DNA of 64,000 nt from Stromatinia cepivora (GCA_014898415.1 RCTD01000023.1:372001-436000); one strand, 5' to 3'. Counted from the first letter of the stretch, positions 1 through 13,367 are shown. The notes: a model not told the origin generated them from the sequence alone. Made by a program: numbers and translations.

Positions 1-63
1 TCAAAATCAATGCGAGACAAATACTAACCAGGGACTCTTTTCTCCTCTCTACAGATTAACACG

Positions 64-683
64 ATGTCGAACCAAGGTTACTACAATCAACAGCCCCAAT
101 ATGGCGGTCAACCTCAATACCCTCCCAATGTATGTTTTCGCATCTATATCACTATCATACAGATCTCCTCGAAATCTCTTGGATAAACTTGGCACATGAA
201 ATGGAATACCAAGCTGACACGTTGGTGATACATAGGCTTATGGAGGACCACCACCACAACAAGGCTACTATCAACAAGGCCCTCCTCCTGTAAGTACATT
301 CGCATATTCTCTTTCTATTACACTGTATTGATAATACGATGGCGGCGATTTCTCCGTCTCTGTGCCATCGCGATCCCGAGAAGCACCGAGATGGCTTCAC
401 CGTCACATTCTACAAATACAATATAAATCGCACCTGAAAGTATATTTGGCTAACGAGTTCTCTCTAGCAACAAATGCAATATCAACAACAACCTCCCCCA
501 AAGAGCTCCGGCGGTGGACAAGGTTGTCTAGGTGCTTGTTTGGCAGCTCTCTGTTGTTGTTGCGTCATGGAAGAGGGTTGTGAACTCTGTATTGATTGTA
601 TGTTCCTCCAATCCTTCAACGCCTACCCAAAACGCGAATGACAACCCACTAAACCTTCTTTCACAGGTGCCGAATGTTGTTAG
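64..683 (+). CDS. CYSTM (cysteine-rich transmembrane module) small protein
   Basis: Exons 64-129, 236-289, 468-597 and 667-683 join in phase to an 88-residue protein. The first three quarters are a Q/P/Y/G-rich tail with repeated YYNQQPQ/YYQQGPPP-like segments. The C-terminus is a cysteine-packed hydrophobic module with GCLGACLAALCCCCVMEE and then CELCIDCAECC before the stop. This layout is the CYSTM family, small tail-anchored membrane proteins linked to stress tolerance in fungi and plants. All four splice junctions are GT-AG. A pyrimidine-rich stretch ending in CTACAG lies just before the ATG, so a 5' UTR intron is likely. The function in stress response is family knowledge; membrane insertion is inferred from the hydrophobic Cys run. 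Confidence 0.88.
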
Positions 684-1620
684 AGCCAGTAGCCGCCAAA
701 CCCCCTTGCATCCTCCGCTACTTCGCAGACAAACGCCACCCCGAAATCGCTCAACCCATCGCGCAACTCAACACATCCATTGTCGCAAACCCGGAGAACA
801 AATCGACTTCCATACTTGCCCATAATGAATTCCCCTTCAGCAAGCCAGCAACGATATAATGTTCCCACAAATTCCTCCCAAATCGACATTGCCAATCAAA
901 CCACCTTGTCCATACGTCCACATGATCGAAGCAACCGATCGGCTTTCACACGCATATTTCCTTCCTCTCTTCCCTTTAGTTTTTCATATTCTTGCAGGTC
1001 TACGTCTCTTTTCGGCTGGATCACCAGTTTTCTGCTTCCAGCTAGTTTTTAGGGATGGTTGGATTGGATGGTTAAGATAAGATAATGAATGACTTTTATT
1101 TAATAATTTATGTGCTCTTATGTATGAAATGACATGAAGTGTGAATTTTGTGTAATGGCAAGCTCTACCTCTATCATTAGAGGTATATGCATGATACGGT
1201 GGGTGTGGGTGCGGATGCAGGAACAGTGGAAGTAGTTATGAGCAATCTACTAAAACAAACCCAAGCACATTCGTTCAAATCAGTCACACAGCAAGGCTAC
1301 ACAATACACTCTAGCAATATCGATGAACGAATTTTTAATCCTCTCTTATCTTTTATAGAGACCAAGACCAAGACCACCGCTTTTTTCTTAGCCACTGCTG
1401 TTGCAGTTACTACTTACAAAAACATCCATCCATCCATCCATCCATGCCTATCTGCCTGCCACACCTCATCTACAAATCTCCTGAATGTTTTATAATGTTG
1501 AACCAATTTCAACTACATCTTAACTAACCCCCTCGGACATCAGTCGCTCGGATTGATTGCTCCGCACTGCTTTGCTTTGCTTCGCTTCGCTCAGCTGCTA
1601 TGCTTAACCTAGGTAGGTAT
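684..1620. other. Convergent intergenic region
   Basis: The 3' sides of the CYSTM gene (plus) and abp1 (minus) face each other here. I see no coding potential beyond chance frames, a short CATC tetranucleotide run near 1425-1445 and a TGCTT/CGCTT-rich stretch near 1568-1592. Presumably UTRs and terminators. Confidence 0.5.
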
Positions 1621-4341
1621 CTATTGATCAAGCGCTACATAGTTTGCTGGGAAGAGACCAGAATGTCCGTTGTAGTGACCGAACCACCAATCATCATCTG
1701 GGAATTCCTGTGTGGGGTTAGTGTTTGTCTTTGATTTGAAACAAAAAGGAAGGAAAAGGGCTGAAGATCAAAAACGGATGAAAACATACCAAATCAGTAA
1801 TTGTAGCGCCTTCAGGGAAACTCAATTCATTATCCTCGGCTGCTTCATAATCATATTGTGTAGTAGCGGTAGGGCCAGCAGCATGAGCTGCCGGAGCTGG
1901 GGCAGGAGCTGGTGGTTCTGGCTCAGCGTGATGAGTTGGAATTGGTGCTGGAGCAGATTCTTCTTCACCTTCTACTAGCTCCACATAGTTGCTTGGGAAG
2001 AGACCACTTTCGCCTTTGGAATTGGTGCCCATCCACCAATCATCATCGACCATTTCAATGTTGGTGACGTATTCGCCTTCGATCAATTCCAACTCATTGT
2101 CTTCTGCCTTCTCATAGTCATATTGAATCAATGCGCGTTTACCGCTAGCAGCGGACACTTCGTTAACCATAGGAGCACTGTGCCCGAATGTTTCAGCGGC
2201 CACGGCTGCTGCAGCACCACGCGCTGGGTCATGTCCAGCAGGTTCCTCGGTGAGGTCTTCCTCATGGGGAACGTGTTCAATGGCTTGCTCAAGTGTCGGA
2301 TGGTTGTGAAGTTCCTCTGGCGCTTCCATTTCTTCAGGTTCTCTTCCACGTGCTACTGGCATAGCAATACGAACGGGCGATGACTCGCGTTCTGGTTCCT
2401 CTTCTGGCTCTGGTGTAGGGGTGCGGGGGACGGGAGGAGGTGCTGGAATATTTGGTCTGGTCTGTTCCTCCTCCTCATCATCGACAGGTGGTCGGCGTGC
2501 TGGAAGGCCAGGCATTGGGATTGCACCGGGCCTACTGGAAGCGTTGATAGGTGGAGGTGGTGTAGATTGATTTTGATCTCCGGTAATTGATCGTGGCATT
2601 GCGGGTGCACCCATGGGTGCCTGTCCTCCCTTAAATCGATCCCTGATAGCATTGATGCCTCCGGCTGGAGAAGCTGGGGGTTCTTGCTCAGGTTCTGCTT
2701 CACCGGTTCTCTGTTGACCAATACTGCCTGTGGCAGATTGTCCGGTGGGGTTGGTGGCCACAGGAGCCCAAGATTTGCCAGTGTATCCACTTTTCCATTG
2801 TCCTCCTCCACTTGGTTGGCTTGCGATAGGTGATGCCACACTCTGGGGAGGTGCCTCTCCAGCACCGCTGAGGCCTCTTTCTCTAGCTTTTTTCTCCGCC
2901 CAGATTTGAGCAGGAGTCTTGCCTCCTTCATCAGCGAAAGTTCTACTTGCTGCGCCGATGGGAGCAGATGCTGCTGGAGCTGCCGGGGACTGTATCCCAA
3001 AACTTCCTGGAGTTGGGGCTTTCGTTCCGGCGAAGCTGTTCGCGGTGGAGCCAAACTTATTTGCAACCTTTGGTTTTGGAAGGGTCGTGAGGCGCTCTGA
3101 TTGAGTGAAAGCCGCAGACCTATCTGCGAGGGATTTGGGTGGTTCGTCACTGCTTGGCGCAGACGAACCAGTAGCGGCAGGTGAAACTTCCCTGGGACCT
3201 TCATCGGCAGGCTTTTGTGCTTTGGCTCTAATCGCAGCGATATCCACTTTACCGACTGGTTCGTATGCTCCCTTAACTATCGTTGGCCTATCATCACCAC
3301 TGCTCTTAGCCTGAGCACGTAGTGCTGCAATGTCTACTTTGCCGATTGGTTGATAGCCTCCTTTGACAACATCTGAGGCGGCTCCACTGTCTGCCCCACC
3401 GCCATCATTAGATCGCGAAGCGGTTGGCTGTTTGGTAAGCTCTGCCATGTTAACTTTTGTGGGTTTGTATGCGGGCTGGACCTTTTCAAGTTGTGTTCGG
3501 GTGACTTGTGGCGCATCTGCGCCCCATCCATCCCCATCTACGTTGTCATTCTGACTTGTCCTCGACCTTGAACCTGCTAATGGATTGAACCCAGACACAC
3601 CACCCGCCCGTGTAGGAGTAAAAACTGGTTTAGAAGCCTTTGGAGGAGGACCGGACGAAGGCGGCGGTGCCGAGCTTGACGAATATTTCGCGCCCGATGC
3701 ATCTGCTACTTTCTGCACAATGCTTTCTGGTGCCAAGTCGGATTCTGATCGAGCAGTTATTTGAACATGATAACCCTAGCATAATGTATGAGTATGAATG
3801 AAGATAGGATATTCAGATGAGTACCAACGTGAAGAATCTTAGATACTGCTGCAAGGTGGCTTGTGAAATAGCCTTTTGTTCGTTCGGGAACACCTTCACC
3901 GCACTATAGGTTGTGTTAGTACCTCCTATTCTCTCAACGCTCTCTTGAATTGTGCGACTAACCCATCCAATAAGGACATATTTCGGAAGGGTAGTATTTG
4001 GATCCTTGACTTTGACAAATGCGAATTGAACTCGTCCTTCAGAGAAATCCTCGATTAAGTCGATAAGCTCTCCCTCTGCGGTTCACAAGATTAGATGATT
4101 TGCTTGAAACTATCGAGAATAATGCAAACATACCTCCAGTGCTTTGTACCTTTAGCACACTCTCTTTTCCACCACTATCTTGTTGAAAAGCATTTACAAG
4201 AGGAGCCGATACAGAGAACAAAGCCCACTGTCCATAAGTTGGGCTGGACGCCGCAGCTCCGGAAGGTGCAGAAGAATTGACCACACCAGAATATGAGGAT
4301 TTAATTGAAGGGCCATTTGTGGAAGTATTGAGAGATGCCAT
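1621..4341 (-). CDS. abp1: Actin-binding protein Abp1 (ADF-H plus two SH3 domains)
   Basis: Five exons on the minus strand (4341-4134, 4075-3963, 3903-3829, 3775-1790, 1707-1621) join in phase to 822 residues. Residues about 10-150 form an ADF-homology actin-binding domain, with the typical CGEGVPERTKGYFTSHL and HVQITARSE stretches. A long P/A/E-rich disordered region follows, containing three repeats of the form YxPxGKVDIAALRAxA or close variants. Two SH3 domains close the protein, about 678-735 and 768-822, each with ALYDY-like, DDWW and GLFPxNYV signatures. Abp1 sits in cortical actin patches and links actin to endocytic proteins through its SH3 domains. Two SH3 domains is one more than in budding yeast Abp1; tandem SH3 is seen in other fungal homologues. 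The last intron (1789-1708) splits the second SH3 domain. Confidence 0.93.
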
Positions 4342-5079
4342 ATTGGCAATAGGTAAAGGTGGGGTAAATAGAAGTTATATGTTTTTGAAATGGAAAAGGG
4401 GAGAGATTGTTAAGAGGTGATTTTGGGTTGGTACTGTACTGTACTGTACTGTACTGTAGTGGTTGTTGCAAATGGTTTGTGCTCGGGCTTGTTCAAGCTA
4501 AATCCTATCGTCATGTCCAAACAACGGCTGGAACATGGTTGTATTGCATTATATAAGCATACTATTTGACCGCCACTAAGATCTAATCTTTGGTTAACCA
4601 ACCGAATTATCGACCGCCTCATTTTCTTATGATCTCTTATTTGCACCATCCACCACCCACCACAATTAAAAGTACATACATAAAACAGGAGCGCAACATA
4701 TTTGAGAAAGGTTCAATATTCTCTCTTACATTGACTAAACATTCGACTGTACCTCCATTCCTTTTCTGTGATAGCAACAAATTTATCCCTCCCTTTCTAT
4801 CAAATGACGGTCGCATAGCATAGCTTATCCACAGCTTGCTCTGTCTCGAATTGAGACTGGATTCTTTCCTTGGAGCAGATTCCTTATAAAAGCCCCTCAC
4901 AACAAACTTCTGTTCCTCCTAACCCAGTCGCATAGTTACCACTATATCCATTTTGGTCATTGCGATTTGAACTCAAATCTGCAAAGTATTTGACAAGTGT
5001 TAATTTCCTTATTCTCTCTCTTTTTCTCGAGACTTGATACATACCAAAAAAAGAACCAAGGAACCAAACTTGGTTCAAA
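4342..5079. promoter_or_regulatory. Divergent promoter region of abp1 and the F-box gene
   Basis: 738 bases separate the two divergently transcribed starts. Long pyrimidine tracts precede the ATG at 5080, as is common in fungal promoters. A TACTG pentanucleotide repeat lies close to the abp1 side. No specific factor site is claimed. Confidence 0.4.
4431..4457. repeat. TACTG pentanucleotide microsatellite
   Basis: About five and a half uninterrupted copies of a GTACT unit, about 90 bases upstream of the abp1 start codon. Likely length-variable between strains. Confidence 0.8.
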
Positions 5080-8000
5080 ATGGATACACCGGGCAGCGAT
5101 ATACCTAGTGGGAGTACAGGTATATCTACTACAGATACATCTATTGCGACATCTCCTAAGCATAATATTCCCAGTGGCAGCCCAGACGAAGAATTATCCA
5201 ATAATAACCATACTATTTCGATTTTTGAAAACGACGATTCGGCCTCAGATGTTTCAATGTCCGCAGATTCTGACGATGAAGATGAAGATACCTTGACTAG
5301 CCCGGCCCTGCAATTGAATTCGAATACACAGCTTCCGGAAAAAACCAATGGTACCATTTTGCAGTCCTCCCAGCCGGAAACTTCCAGGAAGCGGAAATAT
5401 TCAGAATCCAGAGAGGATGATTCAAATGGCCACATTGACAACACAAAGATCCTTGAGGAAATGCGCAAACGTCTTAAACCAGATGAGACACGGGACTATT
5501 GGAGAAGTGAGGGCCAATTACATGTAGACCGGTCTGTTCTGCCAGCTGAGATTTGGCATCACATTTTCACTTTCACTCCTCCTAAAACTTTGGGTAACTT
5601 GTTGCAAGTAAACAAGTCTTTCAATACATATCTTGATCCTTCATCGGATAGCTCCATTGTTCCCCTTTCAAAATCTTCTGTTCAAGTATTAAATTCAGAT
5701 GCCATTTGGCGAGCCTCTAGACGTGCTTTTAAACCTCTCATGCCTGTTCCTTTAGTAGGAGAGACTGAACTTGATATGTGGAGAATTTCTTGTTCTACTT
5801 CTTGTCAATTCTGTAGCAAGAAAAATCCATTCATCAATATTGTGCGATCAAACCCATGGCATCTTGGTCCAGGTGAAAATGGAGTCATTCCTGTCTGGCC
5901 ATTCGCAGTGAGGTCTTGTGGAAATTGTCTTCTACAACATGCTGTTAAGGTACAGTCTCATATTTTCTTTAGTTTATACCTGGGGCTCACTAATTCGTGC
6001 CCAGGAGATTGATTTATTGTTGTCCTCATCAGTTCCATCACTGCTGATGCCAGCCCTACCATTCGTATTTCTCACCAATGAGCTTCATGTCATTCCTGCA
6101 ACAGCATTGCAGAATGGCCAACCCCCTTCAACTACTCAAATTACGAAATACTATTTCAAGAAGCATATTGAGGAAATCAAGGAAGAATTTGAATCCGTCA
6201 AAGCTATGGGTTCAGCGACTATAGAAGAATGGCTCAAGGGTCTGGAAGATCGTGGTAAAGAACGGCGTAATGACGCAGCTCGATGGGAAAGATGGGGGGC
6301 AAGTGGTGGGATTGTTCAGATGAAAACCCCAGAGCAACAAGATCAGTCAAAACAAATACCTGCAGCAGTTGTCCCGAACACCGATCTTACTCCTGCACAA
6401 GGGCAACCAATTTTAACAAACGGGTTTTCAAAATTGGCAAACCATACACCTGTCACTCATCCATTACCTCAATTACCCAAATCGTTACCTGCGATACACA
6501 CTTCTTTCCGTAAGCTCTTCATGTTGCTAGTCTTGCAATTCATTCCATCCAATAGAGACTGACACCTGGCCATAGCAGCGAATATTCCGCCACCGCGATA
6601 CGACTCGCCCTCACAAAATATGTATTCTGCATACACGCCTCGGTCAAATCAACAGCCGAGGCATGAAAGGACCAAGGAGGAAGTTGCGGATCTGAAAGCG
6701 ACGCGAAGAGCTGAAATCGAACGAAGATGCTTATTATTAGATCCCCCACTAACATCAAATGTTCTAGCCCATATGAGCTCATTCCAGGCAGCTATACAAA
6801 TAATTCAACCACTAAATGATGGTGCCTGGGAAGTATTGAAGCCCAGGCTACTATCACAGAGAGAGGAAGCCGAGCAGCGCGAAAATGACCGGATTGCACA
6901 GTCCCGAGTAGTTGAGGAGCGATCCGATGAGCGACGTTTTCAGGATATCCAAGTCAAACCGGAATACAAGGATGCCATCGATAGAGAATGGGATGATGTC
7001 CAAGCCCCACTCCGGGCTCGAATTGGTGCATATGCCGATGAAACAATCCATGCTGGCTGGAACGATGGTGCCAAAGTGACCAAAGAATCCAGTCCTAGAT
7101 TTGCCGCAGATGTCCTGATCTACGTCCGGAAGAGGTTTTATGCCGAAATCTCCAAGGATGATGCTGCCGTGCGGGCAACAGGCCAGGAACCACCGTCAGA
7201 CCCGCCAATGGGGCCTTACACTCGCAAGCTAACGTTGGAAAACATGAAATGGGTATTTGATACCAAAATAAAACCCCTCACTGAGCAGTATAATAAGGAG
7301 CTTTTTCTTTGCAACGTCTGCGACAACAACTTCAAGTATTATGGCTTCGAGGGCGTTATTCAGCATTTTGCTGCTAAACATACCAGTTCGTTCAGCGTTG
7401 GCAGCATGGTTGTTCATTGGAAGTCAGAATGGCCAGAGTACCCACCGTTTTGTCCAGATCCTAATGCCCGTATCAAAAAAGCCTACCTCGTCTTTCCTGG
7501 GCCGAGTGCCATTGCTCCTTACCCCGGTTCGGGTGGATATGCCGCTTACCAGCAGCCCGTCCCCGCAGCACCCAATTCCAATGTTTACCATAATTCATAT
7601 TATGGCCTTTCTCAATATGAAGATCAATACGCAGCCTCTCAACCTGGTCCGTATGCGCCGCAACAGATGTATCAGGATCCTAATCAAGGCTATTCCCAAT
7701 ATTCTGCACCACCATTGACTGCCATGACACCGGGTTACAGCGACCCTAATCAGAATTATCCGCAGTCTGGTTATGTGGGTTCCTACCAGACGTCAACCCA
7801 GCCGGGCCATACGTCTCTGCCCCCCAGTCAGATGTATTCTACCCCGATACCGGACAGCAACGTCCAACAGTCATCGTATGTTCCCCAAAGTGCTCCATAT
7901 TCTACCTCGTACAACCAACCTTCAGTCTATTCTAATAGCAACTATTCTCAAATTTCAACCTCCGTGCCGCAGCAAGCACAACCTCAGGTTTCTTCAGCAC

Positions 8001-10264
8001 CACAACAGACGGAGGAGTACAAGGCCCAACTTCAGGAGCTTGGTCGAGATGCTAGGGCCATTTGGGACTTAATAATTGGCGTGAAAGAAGTTCCTGGTAG
8101 TGTAAAAGTGTACGCTATTCTCTATCACATATTGAAAAGATTCCGATCCAAGTTTGGACAAGACCCACCACTCTCTATGATAGTTGATGGATTATCCAGT
8201 AATAAGGATATGCGACCTGTTCGAAATATTAACGGACTTTTGTGCCGAGCTTGTGTGCTAGGTATGGCAGGTTCTGTTACCTCTTCGAAGCCCGATAAGA
8301 AACATTTTTCGTTTCCTCAACTTGCCATCCACTTTCGCACAATTCATGAAGAAGGAGTGCCTTCGAATCTTATCGGCCATTTCCCAGATTGGACGAAGGA
8401 TATGGTCGAACTTCCCGATCGGGCAAAAATATCTTCAGTTTCAACCGCTCCAGGAATGGACGACCGAAAACTTGCGATCTTTTCAGAAGCTCTCCCGGAA
8501 ATCGCTGCGACTCCGCCACCAAGAAAGGATACCATGACCCAACGAAATTCATCGTGGCAACCAAAAGTTGAACCTCTAAGCCAAGAAACACCGCTTTGGC
8601 AGCAGACGCCATATGCCAGTCAGGACATAACTGAAACACTCGCACCTTCGCAAGCCAATCGTGGAAAATACTATGCCACCCTGGCAGACACTCGAACTCC
8701 AGATACAGATAGTAATCCATATGATCCACGACACCCGCGAGATGCACGAGAACGCCAAAGATCACTCAACCCCACATCGATCGCCGCATCCTCTCGCCAT
8801 AAAAAAGATCACCAAATATTTCAAGATAAGAACGTCGATCGTCGCCGTCCCATCAAGCCTGAGTCACCTCTTGTATCTTATGCTAGGGCCGACGAAAATT
8901 ATGGCCGCCATGCCGCCCGTGACGAAGCTCCAGTTTATTCAGACAGGAATAGTCGGTACAGAGAGGAGAACAACGAAGATCATAGGCCTCGCTACGAACG
9001 AACCATCAGAACCTACGATGACCTAACTACTCCCGTTCGAGAGTATGCAACTGCCAACTCTCAATCATATCAATCAAATCGACAAGAGGAACCATTGTCC
9101 GCCATATCGGCTGTGTCGAAAGATCTGTTGAAAACCCAATACAGGCCATTAGAGGATGCAACATCCCAACAAAATCGTATCTTCGAAGTCGTAGCTCAGA
9201 TCTCTCAGCAGGCACAGCAAGCGCGCGGGAAACAGACAGCCATACGTGATGGACCTGCTGAGATTGGGTCAGAAGAAGGCGAATTGCAAAGAGAAACGAT
9301 CGCACAAACTAAACGTAAGCGGACGTCGGATCAAGCCACCAATGATGCAGAACGGTTTCTTAGCGACTTTCAGTCAGAGAAGCGTGCTGAAGTGGCCAGT
9401 CAAAGAGTTGAGCAACCAGCACGCCGCAGAGAGGATATTATAGAGCCGAGATGGGAAGCAGAACGTTCTGAAAGCATGCGGCAGAGACGCCCCTTGTCAT
9501 CAGAATCTCAGCAACGTCTTCGGGAAGTTTACAATGATGACCCACCCGCATCTGGTCGACCTATATATGTGGCCGAGGAGCAAGGGGCTTACAATGGGTA
9601 TTATACACAAGAGCGTCCATCTCAGACTCGACAAATTCGAGCTTATGCTACGGATGATCGATATGTCGATCCGATTTCTGGGCAAATGATTGCAGGAGAG
9701 CGATCTCCCGAGACTATTGATCGAAGATACGCGCACAACGTAATTTACCGTGATGAGAGACAAGGAAGTCACGGGGCTCATCGCACCCCGAGTAGATACG
9801 CTCGATATGAGAGTGTCAGATTGGACAACGATCGAGCACGTTCAAGATCACCAATATACGTTAAGGTGGGCGCACAACCTGGTCAGTATGCCGAGCGCAG
9901 TCCAGACGCTCATCTCTCTCGACAAGAACCCATATATCGCACGCGGACACCAAAGGAGGAAATTATTTATGAGAGAGCTCCTCGCCAAGAGTACTACCGT
10001 GTCTATGCCGATGAGCCTCGACATCGGCAAGCTTATGACTATGTCCAGTACGATTCTCAGGGTCCTTACATCATACGTAGGCCTGCCCGTCGAGAACATG
10101 AAGCGGTGCATGCGGCATATGAGGAGGAGCCACTCTCAAGACAGCCCCTTTATGAAACACGCCCAGCCGTTGGTCGTGCAGATCCTGCCTATTACGAAGA
10201 ATATGACCCTCGACATCCGGAGCCACCACCTGCTACTTCAAATCGCCAAGTTCGATACCAGTAA
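5080..10264 (+). CDS. Large F-box protein with zinc-binding motifs and disordered tail
   Basis: Exons 5080-5949, 6005-6509 and 6579-10264 join in phase to about 1686 residues. After an acidic N-terminus, residues about 150-190 look like an F-box (LPAEIWHHIFTFTPPKTLGN). Next comes a C-x2-C ... C-x2-C pair (CQFC ... CGNC), probably a zinc ribbon. Two C2H2-like units, LCNVCD...HFAAKH near residue 700 and LCRACV...HFRTIH near 1011-1050, flank a long Y/Q/P-rich low-complexity stretch. The last 500 residues are R/E/Y-rich and disordered. F-box proteins usually recruit substrates to SCF ubiquitin ligases; with the zinc fingers and RS-like tail a nuclear role is possible. That is inference, as I do not recognise a characterised orthologue. 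The exon 3 acceptor is a tandem TAGCAG. Confidence 0.8.
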
Positions 10265-11521
10265 TTGTTGTTTTCCCTCGTGGGCATTGAGAATTCGCAT
10301 TATTACTGTAACAACATGCGCTTCAAGGTCTGTCTAGCGTGAATTTTACCTTTTTTGCATCTCGCAACTTTTATGTTTTTTGCTTTGTTCTTCACTGAAG
10401 AATTTTCGTTGGCTGGTAAATAACTTTCCTATTTTGTGTATCACCTTTTTTCCAGTTGTCATAACAGTCATCAACATGCACAACAAAAATTAGTTCTACA
10501 TCGTCTAGATTACTCTGAGAGCAATCTTTGCTCAGAAAGGCAGGTTATAGGGTACGGCGTTTATAATTCTGGTATAACCAGGTTTCTTAGAAGGGAAAGG
10601 AATGATTTATGAACTTTTTATCATGTTTTACTCTTACGAAAAGCGTTGTATCAATAGGCAAAGTAATACATTAATCTGAATGAAGCTTCTTTCGTTCTTT
10701 TATCCACATCTTCTGACCCCAATCTTATTATTATGCTCCAATAGTGTTGTGATATCACGGTACAAATCTTACAGCCAGATATAGATTTCCCATTCTATCT
10801 CGACATTAGAAATAACACTTGTTCATGTTTCATTCTGATTTGATTGCAACAGTGTATCGGGGCAATTTGATGGAAAGATTCACTACGATTCTCACTGAGG
10901 ACTTGGAATGACTCAACTCTGACTCCCAGCAAGTGACACATCGCCTTTGAGCATATAGACTCTTGTCATAGTGCTATTTTCCTATTTTGTATTCTTTGCC
11001 AACCTACATTCTTACTTCCGAATTATGGCTTCGAATATTGAGTGATTCTTGAAGAATTTATAAGAGATTATCTCGGGGCTTTGCTTGCTGCAGATACTTT
11101 GCTGGTATTGATCGTGTCGGATATTTCAAAAGTCTGCTTTCTTCCTGAATCTCTGGGCTGAATGCTAAAAGTCGTTTGGTTTGTGGTTTAAAGGCATTTG
11201 GAAAGACTTGCCGGTCAAATATCTGGGGGAGTATCTAGTGGAGATATAGAGCATATTCTACTCTACATCTTGCGGCGATATTACTTTATTACACCTTCCC
11301 CACCGCGACCAAACATATATCATCGTCTTCTAGACGGAGATCACGTTATTGTATCGAAACTTTAACTCGGTGCTATTCAACACGTTACGCTCTACAACCC
11401 TGAATCGAGTCATATTCCTCAAACCTACTGTACGAACGAACAGAGAATTCCCCATCATCTCCATACCTCCACGATCCAAATCTCAGCTCAAAAATTACAC
11501 ATCAAACCCCCAGCCCCAAAA
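10265..11521. other. Intergenic region without recognisable gene
   Basis: About 1.26 kb downstream of the F-box gene. T-rich just after the stop codon (3' UTR), then mixed sequence. I see no conserved frame and no convincing RNA gene. Confidence 0.45.
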
Positions 11522-11821
11522 ATGAAACTCCTCTGGATAGCAGCCCTCTTCCTCCTGGCGCGCTCCCTCCTCGGCGATTCCCCCAACCATTCCTCCAGCC
11601 ATTCTTCCAGTCACAGAGGTAGAAACGGAAACGGAAACGGAAATAGAAACACAGATAGAGAAAATGAAAGAAACCAAAGTCGAAGAAGCAGAAGTCGATA
11701 TGCGCGTGGAAGGAGGGATCGAACGGGGAGTAGGAGTAGGAGTAGGAGTAGGAGTAGGAGTAGTGAGTCGGAGGGAGAAAGGGAGAGGGAGAGAGAGATG
11801 CTGGGGGATTTGAGGGGTTGA
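11522..11821 (+). CDS. Possible small secreted low-complexity protein
   Basis: A 99-residue frame begins MKLLWIAALFLLARSLLG, which reads as a good signal peptide. It is followed by His/Ser repeats (HSSSHSSSH), Asn/Gly repeats and a long Arg/Ser run encoded by GGAGTA repeats. The context before the ATG (CCCAAAAATG) suits a fungal start. The mature part is simple-sequence derived and matches no family I know. It could be a genuine secreted small protein or a chance frame through a microsatellite. Transcript evidence is the only way to decide. Confidence 0.3.
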   Translation: MKLLWIAALFLLARSLLGDSPNHSSSHSSSHRGRNGNGNGNRNTDRENERNQSRRSRSRYARGRRDRTGSRSRSRSRSRSSESEGEREREREMLGDLRG

Positions 11822-13367
11822 GTAGGGATATTTTGGAGTTTGTGAGGGTGGCGGGTGCGGGTGCGGGGAGGGATGAGGGAGGAGGGAGGAGAAAGGAGGG
11901 TTAGGTAGTTGGAGATTGGAGATTGGAGATTGGGGATGGATTTGATTTTGGATATTGAATTTGTGTTTTACGTTCTAAAATGGGTAAATGGATAGATGGA
12001 TAAAAAAAATGAATGATATCCGATAGTAGCAAAAAACCAGAGAATTAAGGATGAATAAATGATGGACAACAATAACCTTCAACCAGTCAGTTTATCAAAA
12101 CTTAAAACACACACAAAAAAAGAAATCAATAAAAGCGTGTATTAGCCGTCCAAATCAAACCCAGCATGTTGCATTGGCAAGTAATGTAAGATCGTACCCG
12201 TAAAAGATTTCACTAATAAGTGTTGTGAGTTTATTGATTCTAGAATAGAACTAGGGGATATTCGAAAATACCTATGTAAATATATACGTATACACCAGTA
12301 ATTATCAATATAAAATCACAATCACTAATAGCCACTCACAATCATCATTTTGATATTTGATCACCATCTAATATCTATCAGACATCTTTCCTCGATACAA
12401 CAGATACAACAGATACCCAAAAGAAAGAAAGCCAATCAATGAATGAATGAATGAATGAATGGTATCCAAATTTCCACACAAGAGCCAGTCAGTGTATTCC
12501 ATGCATCCATTCCATCACATTTTCAAGTAGATTGACTGACTACCCATCTTCATGAATGGATGGATGGATGGGCAGCAAGTCAAAGTAGAAGCACCCCTCT
12601 CTCTCTTTCTCTCTATAAATATAAACCCAATAAACATAAATCCTACACACCGTATACATCAACAACCTAATCACCCACTCACCCACTCACCCACTCACCC
12701 ACTCACCCACTCACCCACTCACCCACTCACCCACTCACCCACTCACCCACTCACTCCCTCACTCCCTCACTCCCTCCCTCACACCCATCCATCCTCAAAC
12801 TCAAACTCCAATCAAACTCAAACTCAACCCCAATCAATCAATAAATCACGATAAACAAACACCTAACATTATATTCCATTACTCGAGTATATTCCATTCC
12901 ATTCCACCCCATTCCACTCCAATCCATCAACCTATATACACATACACATTCAGAACGAAGACGAGCTAATCTCGCCGCACATGAATAACATCATGAAAAA
13001 CCCCCAAAACACCTACCTACCCATACATGCAAATAAATAGATATATGCGATATGACATAAACCCAAACCCCAACCTCCAAATTGAGGTTTCATTGATACA
13101 CGCTCCGCTGTAATCCATTGAATGCCCTAAGATGCCCAAGTACAATAACGACAACGCTAACCGTGCTTAAGTCTATGAACCCATCACATGCCATCAACAT
13201 ACCAACTCCAAGATCATCAAAATTGTATGCCCAGCAGAATAAAATCGATCTAAGGTATCATAATATCATAGCATCCCGTGTTCTCCCAATCTCCCCTCCC
13301 CAGAAATTAAATAATAGCTTTTTTTGTACAGTTGATTCGTATTTCGCTTCCAAAAATTATCCCTTTA
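11822..13367. other. Repeat-rich intergenic region
   Basis: Purine-rich just after the small frame, then AT-rich, with several simple repeats: ATGA near 12440-12460, the 8-base array at 12671-12752 and ATTCC runs near 12885-12925. No gene seen; the 3' UTR of the potassium transporter should lie at the right end. Confidence 0.45.
12671..12752. repeat. 8-base minisatellite (CACCCACT)n
   Basis: About ten perfect tandem copies of an 8-base unit CACCCACT. It passes at the right edge into CACTCCCT variants, consistent with slippage. Confidence 0.9.

Noticed and set aside
2353..3204. 283-codon frame on the minus strand overlapping abp1 in another register
   Set aside because: It is a shadow of the proline-rich part of abp1; the abp1 frame contains ADF-H and SH3 domains with consistent splicing.
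12552..12854. Frame encoding HSPTHPL repeats
   Set aside because: It merely translates the 8-base satellite; no start context or domain.
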